A DNA stretch of 64,000 nt. Source: Tsuneonella rigui (GTDB lineage: Bacteria > Pseudomonadota > Alphaproteobacteria > Sphingomonadales > Sphingomonadaceae). The DNA lies in the NCBI RefSeq assembly GCF_003958625.1, contig NZ_RSEL01000020.1, forward strand, positions 186,001-250,000. Reading direction: 5' to 3'. Positions within the stretch are counted from its first letter, which is position 1. Each line of letters opens with the position of its first letter. The notes under the pieces were generated by a model, which saw only the letters and a program-made list of their open reading frames with translations, was not told the DNA's origin and did no database searches. Positions 62,894 through 64,000 of the stretch are shown piece by piece. Position numbers and translations under genes: made by a program.

Positions 62894-63492
62894 ACCGGCT
62901 TCAAGTTGACCTGCTCGATGTGCCACGTGAGCTGCTCGGGCGTCGCACCATCAACGTCGTTGACACGGCGCAGGACCACGTCGCCCTTGAGCACGGCCTT
63001 TGTGCCGTCTGCCAGCGTGCCGGTGACCGTCGTCGGTACGGTGTAATAGCTCGATCCCGCTGCTCCTTCCATTTCGCCATCGGGCACGGCGACTGTGATG
63101 TTGCTCAATGGGTGAAACAGCGCATTGAATTGCGCCTTGGAGGTCTGCGCCTTGGCGGCGTCGCCCATCAGGCTCCACGCCTGGTCGAACTCGCGCAGTT
63201 CGATTCCCCGCGCCCAGGCAAGCAAGTTGGCGCGGGCGCCTTTCTCAGTCTTGGCTGCTTCTTGGGTAAGAGGGGCGGGCGTGATGTTCGGTGCGCCATC
63301 GTTCTCGCCCGCTTCGGTTGCGTCGGGCGAGGGAGAGGGCGCTGAAGGCAAAGCAGTAGTCGTCGCTTCGGGGGCGGCAGACGCTTGCGCGGGTTCGGTT
63401 CGATCCGAAGTGGGCGAAACTTCGGATCCGCCACACGCTGCGAGTAACGAGGTACAAGCGACCACCAGAGTGGTCCGAGGATATCTGATCAT
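62890..63492 (-). CDS. Predicted lipoprotein, low-complexity linker then globular domain
   Basis: A 200-residue protein with lipobox LAAC (Cys20), a long Ser/Thr/Pro/Ala/Glu-rich linker (about 22-85) and a C-terminal domain (about 88-200) starting NLLAWARGIELREFDQAWSLMGDAA, reminiscent of a small NTF2- or DUF4440-like fold. Function unknown. Convergent with the preceding exported protein, sharing the last bases. Confidence 0.6.
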   Translation of the reverse strand: MIRYPRTTLVVACTSLLAACGGSEVSPTSDRTEPAQASAAPEATTTALPSAPSPSPDATEAGENDGAPNITPAPLTQEAAKTEKGARANLLAWARGIELREFDQAWSLMGDAAKAQTSKAQFNALFHPLSNITVAVPDGEMEGAAGSSYYTVPTTVTGTLADGTKAVLKGDVVLRRVNDVDGATPEQLTWHIEQVNLKPV

Positions 63493-63543
63493 ACGTTAGA
63501 AATGACCTGACTGTTGCAAGCGTTCCCGCCCCGGGCGATGACG

Positions 63544-64000
63544 TTACCGGACGGTCTCGGGCTCCTTGGGCACCTCACCCTGACCCTGGCCGACGATCAC
63601 CTGCCCGCGCGGCCCGTCGCGGCGGTAGATTTCTTCGAGCTTCTCCTGCCGCTCCCTGAGCAGCCGCGCCACCGCGCCGTCGACGCCGATGCCCGGCTGG
63701 ATGCCGTTGATCACCAGCTCGGTGTAGTTCGGCTCGCGCTCGCCCTTGGAGAGGTCGGCGATGTCGGTCTCCTCAATCTCGGCTTCGACGGCTTGGGTCG
63801 CGCTGATCAGTTCGGTCACTTCGGGGCTGCTGTACTTGAGCAGGTGCGCGCGCAGGCCGCGGGGCCAGTCGGGGAAGTAGAACGGACGGGCCTCGAGATA
63901 GAGGCGCGAAACCAGCAGCGTATCGCCGCTGCGTTGGGTGCCGCGCAGCGAGCCGACGAATTCCTGCGCCACCTCGTCCAGCACCTGGCCGACGTTGGTC
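63544..64000 (-). CDS. N-terminally incomplete conserved protein (cut by window end)
   Basis: The frame is open from the right edge to the stop at 63544, giving about 151 residues (TNVGQVLDEVAQEF at the edge, then RLYLEARPFYFPDWPRGLRAH, SATQAVEAEIEETDIADLSKGE, and a charged helical end). A GTG in this stretch could be a start, but the reading frame continues upstream without a break, so the protein probably begins beyond the window. No family recognised. Confidence 0.55.
   Translation of the reverse strand, partial: TNVGQVLDEVAQEFVGSLRGTQRSGDTLLVSRLYLEARPFYFPDWPRGLRAHLLKYSSPEVTELISATQAVEAEIEETDIADLSKGEREPNYTELVINGIQPGIGVDGAVARLLRERQEKLEEIYRRDGPRGQVIVGQGQGEVPKEPETVR

Overview
The window is about 64 kb of GC-rich, densely packed chromosomal DNA from an alphaproteobacterium, most likely a member of Sphingomonadales (Sphingomonadaceae or Erythrobacteraceae). 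The evidence is the gene order (ruvX-DUF3089-AI-2E-lepB-acpS-pdxJ-pyrE beside an aa3 oxidase cluster; his genes followed by hinT and Tol-Pal), a PEP-CTERM peptide, a SWIB protein, and palindromes of the type common in sphingomonads. I saw no tRNA, rRNA, prophage, transposase or CRISPR array, and no exosortase gene. The taxon is inferred; no database was consulted.

Layout. 1-5450 (minus strand): seven overlapping genes, pyrE, pdxJ, acpS, lepB, an AI-2E-type permease, a DUF3089 protein and ruvX. 5512-15470 (plus): cytochrome c oxidase genes and assembly factors (coxB, coxA, ctaB, a 40-residue membrane protein, ctaG, coxC, SURF1), interrupted by an epoxide-hydrolase-like gene and a large minus-strand spermidine-synthase-like membrane protein. 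15470-22200: a divergent ArsR/AHSA1 pair, thrC, a methyltransferase, a TMEM175-like channel, folB with a Rossmann stub, moaA-moaD-moaE and a lipoprotein. 22240-25100: rplU-rpmA, a GNAT gene behind a strongly foldable leader, a composite palindrome and a PF10118 hydrolase. 25100-34640: TetR, S41 lipoprotein protease, SWIB, DoxX, PNPOx, DUF72, M19 dipeptidase, dapD and an S8 protease with a barrel-like C-terminus.

34642-44917 is a catabolic island: an APH-type kinase, a Zn alcohol dehydrogenase flanked by REP pairs, an ACAD10/11-like acyl-CoA dehydrogenase, a GPH transporter and an SDR on the minus strand, then two adjacent acyl-CoA dehydrogenases, a second SDR and an SMP-30 lactonase-like protein on the plus strand. 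Separate kinase and dehydrogenase genes next to a lactonase-like gene suggest breakdown of lactones or 4-hydroxyacyl-CoA compounds. That is inference and the most interesting metabolic hypothesis here.

44980-53220: entericidin, gmk, a hypothetical and sspB on the minus strand, then hisB-hisH, an inserted SDR-GH130 pair, hisA-hisF, a 51-residue PEP-CTERM peptide, hisE, hinT and ybgC. 53216-57170: tolQ-tolR-tolA-tolB-pal. 57167-64000: a J-domain protein, PhyH dioxygenase, SRPBCC protein, a cystathionine gamma-synthase-family enzyme behind a structured leader, an MHS-type transporter and poorly characterised envelope proteins. Many genes overlap by 1-4 bases (ATGA, GTGA, TGATG), and several start codons sit within about 10 bases of a predicted transcription start, suggesting translational coupling and some leaderless mRNAs.
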